Notes under the pieces: model-generated
Told to the model about the DNA's origin: nothing
Database searches by the model: none
The model's input: only the letters and a program-made list of their open reading frames with translations
Shown here: one piece after another, positions 42,585-53,155 of the stretch
Numbering within the stretch: the first letter of the stretch is position 1
How the letters are laid out: each line of letters begins with the position of its first letter
Position numbers and translations under genes: made by a program
From: Streptomyces sp. B21-083
GTDB lineage: Bacteria; Actinomycetota; Actinomycetes; Streptomycetales; Streptomycetaceae
Direction of reading: 5' to 3'
DNA length: 64,000 bases
NCBI RefSeq assembly: GCF_036898825.1
Contig: NZ_JARUND010000001.1
Coordinates: 434,001 to 498,000 of the forward strand

Positions 42585-42776
42585 AAACGGTCCATGGACC
42601 ACGACGAAGAGGTGATGCTCGCCGTACTGGACGAGGAGTTCACCGCCTCGCTCGAACGGGACTACGACGCCGACCTGAGACGCAGTGTGGACATCGATCT
42701 CACTCGCTGGAGACGACGGACGCTGCTCCAACGCGTCAAGGAAGCCGCTGTCGCCCCTGTCCGCCGCTTTCTCTGA
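42585..42776 (+). pseudogene. C-terminal remnant of a phospholipase D / cardiolipin synthase-type gene
   Basis: The frame reads RSMDHDEEVMLAVLDEEFTA and SLERDYDADLRRSVDIDLTR, then WRRRTLLQRVKEAAVAPVRR and ends FL at TGA 42774. This is the usual end of Streptomyces PLD-family cardiolipin-synthase-like proteins, whose last HKD motif is followed by NRSxxxxxExxLxVxD. The HKD motifs themselves are absent. A 60-aa product from ATG 42594 is possible, but the piece is more likely a dead fragment. Confidence 0.6.
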
Positions 42777-42959
42777 ATATCGGGCGGCAGGGCTCGGACA
42801 ACGCCGGGGACGGGTACACGGCAGGAGGTCGCACGGATTCCCTCGTGCGTGCCTGTCCCGCCCCCGACTGCACACACGCCTACCCCCGCCGCAGTTCGCG
42901 ATACGCGCAGGCGGTACGACCTTCTCCATGTCTCCACCTCGCCTCCTCCGGAACACGGC

Positions 42960-42989
42960 GGGGCCCGGCCGTCGTGACGGCCGGGCCCC
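42960..42989. terminator. Terminator for the small hydrophobic protein gene
   Basis: A perfect 14-bp GC stem (42960-42973 with 42976-42989) lies 28 bp after the stop of the leftward gene at 43017. The nominal loop is 2 nt, so the end of the stem will open. Confidence 0.7.
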
Positions 42990-43016
42990 GGAACGAACGC
43001 GTGCGTGCCGGTCAGA

Positions 43017-43187
43017 TCACCAGCGGTACCAGCGGCCTCGGCTGCCGCCGGCGGAGGTGGAGCGCATCACGAAGCCGAGAAGCCACACCACCAGCACGAT
43101 GACGGCGACCCACCAAAGAATCTTGACGGCGAAGCCGGCACCGAAGAGCAGCAGGGCGAGAAGCAGAACAATCAGCAGGGGAACCAT
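43017..43187 (-). CDS. Small hydrophobic membrane protein
   Basis: This 56-aa protein starts at ATG 43187 with GGAGG 9 nt upstream. Two membrane helices (VPLLIVLLLALLLFGAGFAV and LWWVAVIVLVVWLLGFVM) precede a short Ser/Gly/Arg tail ending RWYRW. It matches the Lmo0937-type hydrophobic proteins common in Streptomyces, which are often stress-induced. Function is unknown. Its AT-rich 5' region is shared with the divergent BrkB gene. Confidence 0.8.
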   Translation of the reverse strand: MVPLLIVLLLALLLFGAGFAVKILWWVAVIVLVVWLLGFVMRSTSAGGSRGRWYRW

Positions 43188-43316
43188 TTTTATCAACCTC
43201 CTACATTGTCGTGTGCCCTGCAATTCCGTCGCCATTCACCGACCACACCCTGTTTATGAAGGGAAAGCGGGGGCACCAGCACGAGCACACGTGATGCTCT
43301 TGAAACAAAGGAAAAG

Positions 43317-44159
43317 GTGAAGCACATCTGCGAGCGATGGCGGGCGGCGCTGCGCCGGACGCCGGTGACCGTCTGGAACGACGACGTCACGGACTGGGCG
43401 GCCGCGCTGACCTACTACGCGGTTCTGGCCCTGTTCCCCCTGCTCCTGGTGATCCTCTCGATCCTCGGTCTGACCATGCCCACGGCCAAACCCGAGGTCA
43501 TCGACCGTATGACCCAGGCCGCCCCGGCGGCCTCGCGCGAGTTGCTGCGCGGCACCCTGCGGCAGATGGCCGAACAGTCGTCGACGGCATGGACGCTGAT
43601 CTTCGTCGCGGGGACGGGAGCGCTGTGGTCGGGCTGCAGCTATCTGAGCGTCTTCCGCCGGGCGATGTACGCCATGCATCGCATCGACGCCGACCGGCCG
43701 GTCTGGCGTACCGCTCCGCGCATCATCGCCACGGCCCTGGTCCTGATCACCCTGCTCCTCACGTCGACCCTCGCGATGCTGCTCACCGGCAACCTCACCC
43801 GGCGTCTGGGCAGAGCGCTGGATCTCAGTACCGGCACCCAGTTCGCCTGGAACGCCGTGCGGTGGCCGGTCATCGCCGTGGTCGCCGTCGCCCTGGTGCT
43901 CGTCCTGTACCGTTCGGGCCCGGCACGCACCCGCCCCGTCCGCCGGATGGCGCCCGGCGGCGCCCTGGCGGTCGTACTCCTGCTGGCCGTCTCGGTCGGC
44001 TTCGCCGTCTACACCGCACACGTCAGCACCTACGACCGTCTGTACGGGTCGCTGGCCGGCATCGTGGTCTTCCTGGTCTGGCTGTGGCTGTCCAACCTGG
44101 CACTTCTGGTCGGCGCCCAGTTCAACGCGGAGCTGGCGAAGCCTGTGCGGGGGGAATGA
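43317..44159 (+). CDS. YihY/BrkB-family inner-membrane protein
   Basis: This 280-aa protein starts at GTG 43317 (AAGGA 6 nt upstream). It has six predicted membrane helices and the YihY signature: WAAALTYYAVLALFPLLLVI, LWSGCSYLSVFRRAMYAMHR and YGSLAGIVVFLVWLWLSNLA, then LLVGAQFNAEL. The family was once annotated as ribonuclease BN, which is wrong. Its function (possibly transport or envelope homeostasis) is unsettled. It ends in a shared terminator with the sigma gene. Confidence 0.92.
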   Translation: MKHICERWRAALRRTPVTVWNDDVTDWAAALTYYAVLALFPLLLVILSILGLTMPTAKPEVIDRMTQAAPAASRELLRGTLRQMAEQSSTAWTLIFVAGTGALWSGCSYLSVFRRAMYAMHRIDADRPVWRTAPRIIATALVLITLLLTSTLAMLLTGNLTRRLGRALDLSTGTQFAWNAVRWPVIAVVAVALVLVLYRSGPARTRPVRRMAPGGALAVVLLLAVSVGFAVYTAHVSTYDRLYGSLAGIVVFLVWLWLSNLALLVGAQFNAELAKPVRGE

Positions 44160-44182
44160 TCCGCGACTCCCCCCGCACAGGC
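44141..44182. terminator. Bidirectional terminator overlapping the BrkB stop
   Basis: A perfect 15-bp stem (44141-44155 with 44168-44182) over a 12-nt loop spans the BrkB stop codon and ends 9 bp before the sigma-factor stop. Confidence 0.75.
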
Positions 44183-44191
44183 CACCGGACG

Positions 44192-45034
44192 TCACTGGGT
44201 GGTGAGCATGCCTGCGCGCAGCCGGGCCAGGAGGCGGGTGATCAGGCGTGAGACGTGCATCTGGGAGACGCCGAGACGTTCGCCGATCTGGGCCTGGGTG
44301 AGTTCGTCGACGTAGCGCCAGTGGATGATCTGCCGCTCGCGCACGTCCAGCTCGGCGATCATGGGGGCGAGGGCGTGGAAGTCCTCGACCCGTCCGAGGG
44401 CCGCGTCCTCGTCGCCGATGAAGTCCGCCAGCGCGGCTTCGCCGTCCTCGCTGCCGCTCATGGCCGCGTCGAGGGAAGCCGACTTGTATCCGTTGGAGGC
44501 CAGCTGGGCCTCGACGACCTCGTCCTCCGGAAGGCTCATCAGCTCGGACAGCTCACTGATCGTCGGCGTCCGGCCCAGCCTGCCGTGCAGTTCCTCGTTG
44601 GCGCGCGCCAGCTGGACGCGAGCCTCCTGCAGACGCCGGGGCACGTGCACGGCCCAGGTCGTGTCGCGGAAGAACCGCTTGATCTCGCCGACGATGTACG
44701 GGACGGCGAAGGACGCGAACTCCACCTCGCGGGTCAGTTCGAACCGGTCGATCGCCTTGATCAGGCCGATCATGCCGACCTGGACGACGTCCTCCATCTC
44801 CTCCGGACCACGGCTGCGGAACCGGCCGGCCGCGTAGCGGACCAGGGACATGTTCATCTCGATCAGCGTGCCCCGCGCGTACTGGTACTCGGGCGTGCCC
44901 TCCTCCAGCACCGTGAGCCGGTCGAAGAACAGCTTCGACAACTCCCGCGCGTCCTTCGGCGCGACCTTGGAAGGGTCCGCGATCTCCGGTACGTCCACCC
45001 TCTGCTCGGCGGTCCGCACGGTGGTCGTCGTCAT
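44192..45034 (-). CDS. SigB/SigF-type RNA polymerase sigma factor
   Basis: This 280-aa protein starts at ATG 45034 (GGGAGGGG upstream). Region 2 has YARGTLIEMNMSLVRYAAGR, DVVQVGMIGLIKAIDRFE and VPYIVGEIKRFFRDTTWAVH. Region 3 is VPRRLQEARVQLARANEEL. Region 4 is ELTQAQIGERLGVSQMHVSR. This is the SigB/F/G subgroup that serves stress and sporulation in Streptomyces and is usually held by an RsbW-like anti-sigma. No anti-sigma gene is adjacent; an RsbW-like protein lies at 13212-13658 in this window, but a pairing is not shown. Confidence 0.95.
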   Translation of the reverse strand: MTTTTVRTAEQRVDVPEIADPSKVAPKDARELSKLFFDRLTVLEEGTPEYQYARGTLIEMNMSLVRYAAGRFRSRGPEEMEDVVQVGMIGLIKAIDRFELTREVEFASFAVPYIVGEIKRFFRDTTWAVHVPRRLQEARVQLARANEELHGRLGRTPTISELSELMSLPEDEVVEAQLASNGYKSASLDAAMSGSEDGEAALADFIGDEDAALGRVEDFHALAPMIAELDVRERQIIHWRYVDELTQAQIGERLGVSQMHVSRLITRLLARLRAGMLTTQ

Positions 45035-45160
45035 GATGTGCCCCTCCCGGTCGTTCGGTCTCGTCGTCGCCGGTTCATCGTCCGGCACGCACGCGTCTAC
45101 CCCGAGCGCCCACATACATTCCTCGGATGTTCCTCCGACTTTCTCGGACTTCGCAACCGA

Positions 45161-46915
45161 TCAGTGTTCGCTCGTGTCCCCGTGGCTGCGTACGACCTCC
45201 TTCACCTTGGCCACCGCGAAACCCCAGCCCTGCTCGACCGTCGGCTTGGCGGGTACGGCGATCTCGTCGGGGTTGGTGAGGACGTCGAGCAGGACGGGGC
45301 CCGCGGTGCGGAACGCCCGCTGCACGGCGTCTTCGAGGTCGGCGGGGTCCGTCACCCGGATACCGGTGATGCCCATGGCTTCGGCCACGGCGGCGAAGTC
45401 GGGATTGTCGAGGACGGTGCCGAACTCCGGCAGTCCGACCTGTTCCTGTTCGAGTTTGACCATGCCCAGTCGCCGGTTGTCGAAGACGACGAGCTTGACG
45501 GGAAGGCGGTACGTCTTCAGGGTCATGAGATCGCCGAGAAGCATGCTCAGTCCGCCGTCACCGCAGAAGGCCACGACCTGGCGGTCCCGGTCGAGGCACT
45601 GGGCACCCAGTGCCATAGGCATCGCGTTGGCCATCGAGCCGAGATTGAAGGAACCGACAAGGCGCCGCTCCCCGCGCATCTCGACGAAACGCGAGAGCCA
45701 CACCGTGGCCATACCCGTGTCGGAGGTGAAGACGGCGTCGTCGGCCGCGGCCCGGTCCACGGCGGCGGCCAGCGCCTCGGGCCGGATGTCGTGCGCGCGG
45801 TTGTCCAGCGCGGAGCGGACGCGGCCCACGATTCCCTTGTCGTGCGCGGGATCGGCGAGCCGGGCCTGGCCGTCGCGCCACCGGTCGAAGTGTGCGCGCG
45901 CCTTGTCGAGGTGTGAGCGGTCACGGGGCCCCCCGGTCTGGGCGGCGAGGTGGGCCAGGAGGTCGCGTGCGGTGGCGCCGGTGTCGCCCACCAGCCCGAC
46001 GTCCACCGGTACCCGGCGCCCGATATGGGTGGCCTCGGTGTCCACCTGGATGACCGTACGGCCCTCGGGATACCAGTCCCGGTAGGGGAAGTCGGTACCG
46101 AGCAGCAGCAGGGTGTCGGCGTCTTGGAGGGCCGCCGCGGCGGCCGGGTTGCCGATCAGCCCCGTCTGGCCGACCTGGAAGGGATTGGTTGGGCCCTCGA
46201 AGCCCGCCTTGGCCTTCAGGGTGAGCACCATCGGCGCCGCCAGCCGGTCGGCGAGGGCGAGGACGTCCTCGCGAGCCGCCCGGGCGCCTTCCCCGACGAG
46301 GAGGGTGACATTTTCGGAGCGGTCGAGGAGTTCCGCCGCGCCACGGACGGCGTCGTCGTCCGGTCGGCTGACCGGAGGGTTCAGGGAGAACCGGGCCGGC
46401 CGGTCGGCGGTCAGTTTCTGATCGCCCAGGTCCCCCGGCACGGTGAGCACGGCGACGCCCTTGCGGCCCAGTGCGGTGCGCACGGCCGTCTCCAGCAGCC
46501 TCGGCAGCTGGTCGGGGGAGGTGATGGTCGCGCGGAAGACGGCCACGTCGCTGAAGAGCGCGTCGTTGTCGACCTCCTGGAAGTAGTCGCTGCCGAGCTC
46601 GGCGAGCGGCACCTGGCCGGCGATCACCAGCACCGGGGCGTGACTCTTGGCCGCGTCGTACAGCCCGTTGAGGAGGTGGACGGAACCGGGTCCGACCGTG
46701 CCCATGCACACGCCGAGGGTTCCGGTGAGCTGCGACTGGGCACTCGCGGCGAACGCCGCCGCCTCCTCGTGCCGGCATCCCACCCATTCGAGGCCGTCGG
46801 TGGTGCGCAGGGCGTCCGTCAGGGGATTGAGCGCGTCTCCCACGACGCCGAAGACTTGGCGCACACCGAGTTCGCTCAATGCGTCGACGATGAGGCGGGC
46901 AACAGTACGGGCCAC
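45161..46915 (-). CDS. Thiamine-pyrophosphate enzyme, pyruvate oxidase/dehydrogenase (PoxB) type
   Basis: This 584-aa protein starts at GTG 46915 with GGAGGATCC upstream. It has the three TPP-enzyme domains: the N-terminal PYR domain (VFGVVGDALNPLTDALR; catalytic Glu in CRHEEAAAFAASA), a central domain, and the C-terminal PP domain with the TPP motif FCGDGGLSMLLGDLMTLKTY and VVFDN. The closest class is PoxB-like pyruvate dehydrogenase (quinone) or pyruvate oxidase, giving acetate and CO2 from pyruvate. It has no membrane-binding tail evident. It follows a glutamate-synthase-like gene on the same strand. Confidence 0.88.
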   Translation of the reverse strand: MARTVARLIVDALSELGVRQVFGVVGDALNPLTDALRTTDGLEWVGCRHEEAAAFAASAQSQLTGTLGVCMGTVGPGSVHLLNGLYDAAKSHAPVLVIAGQVPLAELGSDYFQEVDNDALFSDVAVFRATITSPDQLPRLLETAVRTALGRKGVAVLTVPGDLGDQKLTADRPARFSLNPPVSRPDDDAVRGAAELLDRSENVTLLVGEGARAAREDVLALADRLAAPMVLTLKAKAGFEGPTNPFQVGQTGLIGNPAAAAALQDADTLLLLGTDFPYRDWYPEGRTVIQVDTEATHIGRRVPVDVGLVGDTGATARDLLAHLAAQTGGPRDRSHLDKARAHFDRWRDGQARLADPAHDKGIVGRVRSALDNRAHDIRPEALAAAVDRAAADDAVFTSDTGMATVWLSRFVEMRGERRLVGSFNLGSMANAMPMALGAQCLDRDRQVVAFCGDGGLSMLLGDLMTLKTYRLPVKLVVFDNRRLGMVKLEQEQVGLPEFGTVLDNPDFAAVAEAMGITGIRVTDPADLEDAVQRAFRTAGPVLLDVLTNPDEIAVPAKPTVEQGWGFAVAKVKEVVRSHGDTSEH

Positions 46916-46926
46916 TTGGATCCTCC

Positions 46927-46964
46927 AGGTCACAAGGTCACAAGGTCACAAGGTCACAAGGTCA
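46927..46964. repeat. Tandem 8-bp repeat AGGTCACA in an intergenic gap
   Basis: Four perfect copies of AGGTCACA plus a partial fifth fill the gap between two co-oriented genes. The array touches the RBS of the pyruvate oxidase gene on one side and includes the stop codon of the glutamate-synthase-like gene on the other. Confidence 0.9.
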
Positions 46965-48536
46965 GACGGTGAAACGGTCGGGGTCGGCGGCCAGCCAGTC
47001 GGCCGCCCAGGAGGCCGGCGGCTCGGCCAGCAACTGGCCCGGCGCGAGCCACTCGTACAACTCCGCGTAGGAACGTTCGGTGCAGGGGTCGATGCGCCGG
47101 TGGAGCATGTGCGGGCGCAACTGGGCGGGGTCGGTGACGCCCATGGACGCCATGATCTGCAGCGCGCCGGCCACGGTCGCCTCCTGGAAACGCTGGACGC
47201 GCGGCGTCTTGTCCCGGACGTCGAGGGCGCGGGCTCGGCGGGGGTCCTGGGTCGTGACACCCGTGGGACAGGTGTTGGTGTGGCACCGCTGGGCCTGGAT
47301 GCAGCCGACGGCGAACATCATCGCCCGAGCGGCGTTGCCGTAGTCGGCGCCCTGCACCATGCGTTTGACCAGCTCGGTACCGGTGGCGATCTTGCCGCTC
47401 GCACCGATCCTGACCCGATCGCGCAGCCCGGCTCCGACGAGGGCGTTGTGCACCGTGAGCAGCCCCTCGGTGAGGGGGGTACCCACATGGTCGGCGAACT
47501 CCAGCGGCGCGGCACCGGTCCCGCCCTCGGCTCCGTCCACCACGATGAAGTCGGGTGCCGTTCCCTCGTCCAGCATGGCCTTGCACACCGCGAGGAACTG
47601 CTGACGCGAGCCCACACAGAGCTTGAATCCGGTGGGCTTGCCGCCGGACAGCTCCCGCATCCGGGCGATGAAGCGGACGAGTTCACGCGGGGTGGAGAAC
47701 ACCCGGTGGTACGGCGGTGAGATGACCGTCTGCCCTTGCGGCACGTCCCTGACCCGGGCGATCTCCGCGTTGACCTTGGCTCCGGGCAGCACACCGCCGA
47801 TACCGGGCTTGGCTCCCTGGGAGAGTTTCAGGGACACGCACTTGACGTGATCGTGCGCGGCCTTGTCCGTGAACTCGGACGGGTCGAAATCACCCTCGTC
47901 GGTGCGGCAGCCGAAGTACCCGGTGCCGATCTCCCAGACGAGGTCGCCGCCCGGACGCAGGTGGTACTCCGACAGGCCGCCCTCACCGGTGTCGTGGGCG
48001 AAGCCGCCGGCCGCGGCACCCCCGTTGAGCGCGAGGATCGCGTTGGCCGACAGCGAACCGAAACTCATCGCCGACACGTTCAGCAGCGCCATGTCGTACG
48101 GGCGGGCGCAGTCGGGGCCGCCGATGCGCACCCGTGGCGGGGTCTTCGGCACCGCGCAGGGCGCCATGGAGGGAACGAGGAACTCGTAGCCGGGCAGGTA
48201 CACGTCCCGTTCGGTGCCGAACGGCTCCTCCGCGTCGGTGCCCTTCGCGCGCTCGTAGACGATGCTGCGCACGTCCCGGTCGAAGGGCCGCCCGTCGTAG
48301 TTCCGCTCGATGAAGTACTGCTGGAGTTCGGGGCGTATCCGCTCCAGGAGGAAGCGGGCGTGCCCCAGGACGGGATAGTTGCGCAGCACGGAGTGCCGGC
48401 GCTGCAGCAGGTCCCAGGTTCCCAGCAGACCCAGGAGTGCGAGCGGAAGGGCGGCGAACAGCCAGGCGGGCGAGACCCGGAGCGCGGCCACGACCGCCGC
48501 GATGGCCGCGGCCCAGGTCAGGACGATGATTCCCAC
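46962..48536 (-). CDS. FMN-binding glutamate-synthase-domain protein
   Basis: This roughly 524-aa protein has one or two N-terminal membrane helices (VLTWAAAIAAVVAALRV; LFAALPLALLGLLGTW) and a cytoplasmic glutamate-synthase central/FMN domain. Motifs include MSFGSLSANAILALNGGAAA, GGLSEYHLRPGGDLVWEIG, FIVVDGAEGGTGAAPLEFAD and the iron-sulphur segment QRCHTNTCPTGV. No glutaminase domain or partner subunit is present, so it is a membrane-anchored oxidoreductase of unknown electron donor, not a full GOGAT. Start choice: GTG 48536 has AGAGG 6 nt upstream; GTG 48545 is the alternative. Confidence 0.88.
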   Translation of the reverse strand: MGIIVLTWAAAIAAVVAALRVSPAWLFAALPLALLGLLGTWDLLQRRHSVLRNYPVLGHARFLLERIRPELQQYFIERNYDGRPFDRDVRSIVYERAKGTDAEEPFGTERDVYLPGYEFLVPSMAPCAVPKTPPRVRIGGPDCARPYDMALLNVSAMSFGSLSANAILALNGGAAAGGFAHDTGEGGLSEYHLRPGGDLVWEIGTGYFGCRTDEGDFDPSEFTDKAAHDHVKCVSLKLSQGAKPGIGGVLPGAKVNAEIARVRDVPQGQTVISPPYHRVFSTPRELVRFIARMRELSGGKPTGFKLCVGSRQQFLAVCKAMLDEGTAPDFIVVDGAEGGTGAAPLEFADHVGTPLTEGLLTVHNALVGAGLRDRVRIGASGKIATGTELVKRMVQGADYGNAARAMMFAVGCIQAQRCHTNTCPTGVTTQDPRRARALDVRDKTPRVQRFQEATVAGALQIMASMGVTDPAQLRPHMLHRRIDPCTERSYAELYEWLAPGQLLAEPPASWAADWLAADPDRFTV

Positions 48537-48684
48537 ACGTGTCACCTCTGGCACCTTGCCCGATGACCGGACTCCATGCACCTCGGCTGTCCCAAGAGAC
48601 GTCAAAGTGCCGGGCCGCGCGTGGGGCGCCCCGTCGGCCGACGGGGCGAGCGCACGCACGGCAGGCCGTGGATCGGGCTCGGTC

Positions 48685-48710
48685 CGGCCCGGGATTCACC
48701 ACCCGGGCCG
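48685..48710. terminator. Hairpin downstream of phosphoglucomutase
   Basis: CGGCCCGGG (48685-48693) pairs with CCCGGGCCG (48702-48710) over an 8-nt loop, 54 bp past the pgm stop. Confidence 0.5.
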
Positions 48711-48763
48711 TGCACGGAGGCGGCCCGGGCGGCGCTCGGCGCCCTGCCCGGGTCCTGTCCGTG

Positions 48764-50404
<1,641 letters not shown>

Positions 50405-50548
50405 TTCCCGCTCCTCCGCAAGGGTCCGACCGTAGGTTACGGCCCCCATTCTTCCCTGCCCGGCCCGCCCGGACGCCCACCGGGCGACCGTTGTGGCTTA
50501 CGGGCGACGGGTGCGACGATGCAGACCGGCGAGCGAAGGGACACCGAC

Positions 50549-51193
50549 GTGAGGCACGAGGACCAACGGCCGCCCGCTGCCGTGCTGTTCGACGCGCTGG
50601 GTCCCGACTACGAGAAGGCGTTCGCCCATGCCCCCGCGCATCTGGCCGCGCTGGACTGGCTGATCGAGCGGCTGCCTCCTGCCGCGCGGACGCTGGACGT
50701 GGGGAGCGGCACCGGACAGCCCACCGCGGCGGCGCTCGTCGCGGCGGGGCACACGGTGTTCGGGGTCGATGTCTCCCCCGTCATGGTCGAACTCGCCGTC
50801 CGTCAGGTCCCCGGGGCCGAGTTCCACTGCGGCGACATCCGGGATCTTCCGCTTGAGGCGGACTCGTTCGACGGGGTGTGCGTCTTCTTCTCACTGCTGC
50901 AGATGACCCGCGCCGAGCAGGCTGCCCTGACCCGGCGCCTGGCCCTGGCGCTGAGGCCCGGCGGCCATCTGGTGGTGGCCACCGTGCCCGCGGACGTGGA
51001 GGACGCCGAGTTCGTGTTCATGGGCGAGCCGGTCCGCGCGACGAGCTTCTCCGAGGAGGACTTCACCGGCATGGTGAGCGCGGCGGGGCTGACGGTGCTG
51101 TCCCGCCACAGCACCGTCTTCGCCCCCGATCACCCCGCCGCCGGGCCCGAGCCCCATCTCTTCCTGCACTGCCGCCGCGACGAGACGGCGTGA
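50549..51193 (+). CDS. Class I SAM-dependent methyltransferase
   Basis: This 214-aa protein has motif I ARTLDVGSGTGQPTAAAL, then VFGVDVSPVMVELAVRQ, motif II FDGVCVFFSLLQMTRAEQ and the post-motif ALRPGGHLVVATVPADVED. I chose GTG 50549 because AAGGG lies about 9 nt upstream; ATG 50519 would add ten residues but has no RBS. The substrate is unknown. It is divergent from pgm. Confidence 0.87.
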   Translation: MRHEDQRPPAAVLFDALGPDYEKAFAHAPAHLAALDWLIERLPPAARTLDVGSGTGQPTAAALVAAGHTVFGVDVSPVMVELAVRQVPGAEFHCGDIRDLPLEADSFDGVCVFFSLLQMTRAEQAALTRRLALALRPGGHLVVATVPADVEDAEFVFMGEPVRATSFSEEDFTGMVSAAGLTVLSRHSTVFAPDHPAAGPEPHLFLHCRRDETA

Positions 51194-51232
51194 AGACCCT
51201 TTACCTGAGGACCCCTCTACGTGAGGGCCCCT

Positions 51233-52381
51233 CTACTTGGTGAGGATGGCGCCGCTCCTGAAGGAGTCGCCGTCGCCGCTGGACCGGTAGTGCCAGCCAC
51301 CGACGGTCAGGCGGGTGCCGCTGGCCACCACCGAGCTGACGCCGAGGGGCAGTTGCGGATCACTAACGGGCAGACCGAGCGACCGCCAGCCCTCGGCGGG
51401 CGTCCAGGACAGGCCGACAGCCGCGTCGTCGTTCCCGCCCACGACGGCAAGCCCGCCGTTCGGCCGCAGGGTCACCGCCTGCAGTGAGAACGTGCCCGCG
51501 GGCAGCGGCGCCTCGGTCCACGAGACGCCGTCCCAGTGCAGGGCCATCCCCGCCGGACGCTGCTTGTCGGTGTCGCGGGACCAGCCCACGGCCCAGATGT
51601 CGGTCGAGGAGCGGGCAGCGATGTCGAAGAGGACCGCCGAGTCGGGGAACGCCGGGGTGGGCGTCCGCGTCCACCGGTGGCCGTCCCAGTGCACGGCGAC
51701 GGACTGACCGGTGTCGTAGTCCACTCCGACCGTCCACACGTCGTTCGGTGCCAGCTCCACGACCTGGTGCAGGCCCCAGTTCGCCGACCCCGGGATCTGA
51801 ACGGACCGCCACCGCCGGCCGTCCCAGTGCTGGACGACCGGGATCTGGGTGAAGGTGTCCTCCGTATAGCCCTGGCCCACCGCCCAGGCGTCCCGGGCGG
51901 AGACCGAACTCACCGACAGCAGACTGGCCTCCACCGTCCCGGGAGGCAGTGTGCCGGGGGTCAGCTGCCAGGCGCCCCCCACATAGCGCCCGACCAGGAC
52001 ATCTCCGCCGTCAGATCCCTGGTCACCGACGAAGAACGCCGAGCCGTCGGCCGCGGTGCTGATGTCGTTGATTCTGCTGTCCCACGCGTCGGCGCCCCGG
52101 AGGGCTGTCCGCTTCCACGCCCCGCCTCGGCCGAGGTCACGCTCGTACATGGCGGGCGTGAACCGGATGTCGCCACTCTCCGGGTCCCCCACGACCTCGG
52201 CGCCGGCGGCCCATGTCTTCGTCGGGCTCGGCTGGGCCACGCTCATCACGGAGACCTGGCCCGTCGACGTCTCCGCCCAGGTTCCTCCCCCTGCCGGCTC
52301 GGCGGTCGCGGTTCCGCTGATCACCATTGTGATCGCCCCGACCCCCGCCAACTGTCCTGCGATCCTTCGTCCCACGGTCAC
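51233..52381 (-). CDS. Secreted beta-propeller-like protein
   Basis: This 382-aa protein starts at GTG 52381 (GGAG 8 nt upstream) with a signal peptide ending near TATAEP (residue 28). The mature part repeats a blade of about 50 residues with a DxWAVG strand and a WDGxxW turn: ARDAWAVGQGYTED and VVQHWDGRRWRSV; NDVWTVGVDYDTG and VHWDGHRWTRT; TDIWAVGWSRDTD and LHWDGVSWTEA. At least five blades are visible, consistent with a six- or seven-bladed propeller. No catalytic motif is evident. It is probably an extracellular binding protein. Confidence 0.82.
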   Translation of the reverse strand: MTVGRRIAGQLAGVGAITMVISGTATAEPAGGGTWAETSTGQVSVMSVAQPSPTKTWAAGAEVVGDPESGDIRFTPAMYERDLGRGGAWKRTALRGADAWDSRINDISTAADGSAFFVGDQGSDGGDVLVGRYVGGAWQLTPGTLPPGTVEASLLSVSSVSARDAWAVGQGYTEDTFTQIPVVQHWDGRRWRSVQIPGSANWGLHQVVELAPNDVWTVGVDYDTGQSVAVHWDGHRWTRTPTPAFPDSAVLFDIAARSSTDIWAVGWSRDTDKQRPAGMALHWDGVSWTEAPLPAGTFSLQAVTLRPNGGLAVVGGNDDAAVGLSWTPAEGWRSLGLPVSDPQLPLGVSSVVASGTRLTVGGWHYRSSGDGDSFRSGAILTK

Positions 52382-52501
52382 TGTGTGCTCTCCCCTCGCG
52401 GAGGAACTGCTCCCCCGTATACATCGATGCGTTGGGGGGCGCCTTTTGTTGCACGCACGCCCGTCCGGGGTTCGCGGGGGCGAGGATCCGCGCATGAGAC
52501 A

Positions 52502-52527
52502 ACCCCCGACCGTGAGCGGTCGGGGGT
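52502..52527. terminator. Strong hairpin terminator
   Basis: ACCCCCGACCG (52502-52512) pairs with CGGTCGGGGGT (52517-52527) over a TGAG tetraloop, 64 bp past the stop of the leftward gene ending at 52591. Confidence 0.75.
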
Positions 52528-52590
52528 GCCACGGCCACCGGCAAACCTGTGAGTGTGTGCGGCCGGTCGCCGGGCGGCGGACCTGGATCG

Positions 52591-53028
52591 TCAGTGAGCG
52601 GCCCGATGGCGGAACCAGTGATCCTTCTGGCGGGGGCGTTCGGCCGGTCCGCCAGGATCTTCGTCATCCCGCTCCATCCGCGCCGGCCGCTCGCGAGAGG
52701 AGTCGCGATCTTCGATCAGAGCGTCCCGTTCGTCGCGTTCGTCATCGGGTACGGCTGGCGCGCGCCGAGACCGTTTGGCGCCGTGCCGTGCGGTGCGGCC
52801 TCGCCGAGATCCCCGGCTCGCACCGGCAAGGAGCAGGCTCAGCCCGAGCAGACCCGCCGCGCCCACGACGATCCCGCAGAGGAAGAGGGTGCCTGTGGAG
52901 CCGGTGATGTCGACTCCGAAGACGGAGAATCCGCCGGTGAGATGGTGCGCATCGCCGCTGTTGGAAAGAACGCCGGCGACGCCGATGACCACTGCGGCGA
53001 CGAGAATGACGAGTCCGAGGATGATCAT
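52591..53028 (-). CDS. Two-helix membrane protein with long charged tail
   Basis: This 145-aa protein starts at ATG 53028 (AGGAG 7 nt upstream). Two membrane helices (IILGLVILVAAVVIGVAGVL and LFLCGIVVGAAGLLGLSLLL) are separated by a short loop with DITG. A 70-residue Arg/Asp/Glu-rich tail follows (GKRSRRAP..., DERDERDALIEDRDSSRERP). The type is common in Streptomyces, function unknown. It lies 127 bp after the DUF1206 gene on the same strand. Confidence 0.75.
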   Translation of the reverse strand: MIILGLVILVAAVVIGVAGVLSNSGDAHHLTGGFSVFGVDITGSTGTLFLCGIVVGAAGLLGLSLLLAGASRGSRRGRTARHGAKRSRRAPAVPDDERDERDALIEDRDSSRERPARMERDDEDPGGPAERPRQKDHWFRHRAAH

Positions 53029-53155
53029 GATGCGCTCCTGGGATCTGCTTCCTGCTTTCACCGTAGATCCGTCGCGCTCGGCACGCCAACGCCAGAGGTT
53101 GCGTCCGCTCCGGATCCGGGGTACGAGCGTGAGCCATGCAGGTCGGAGCACTGTC

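Noticed and set aside
46927..46964. CRISPR array
   Set aside because: Units are 8 bp and contiguous, with no spacers or cas genes.
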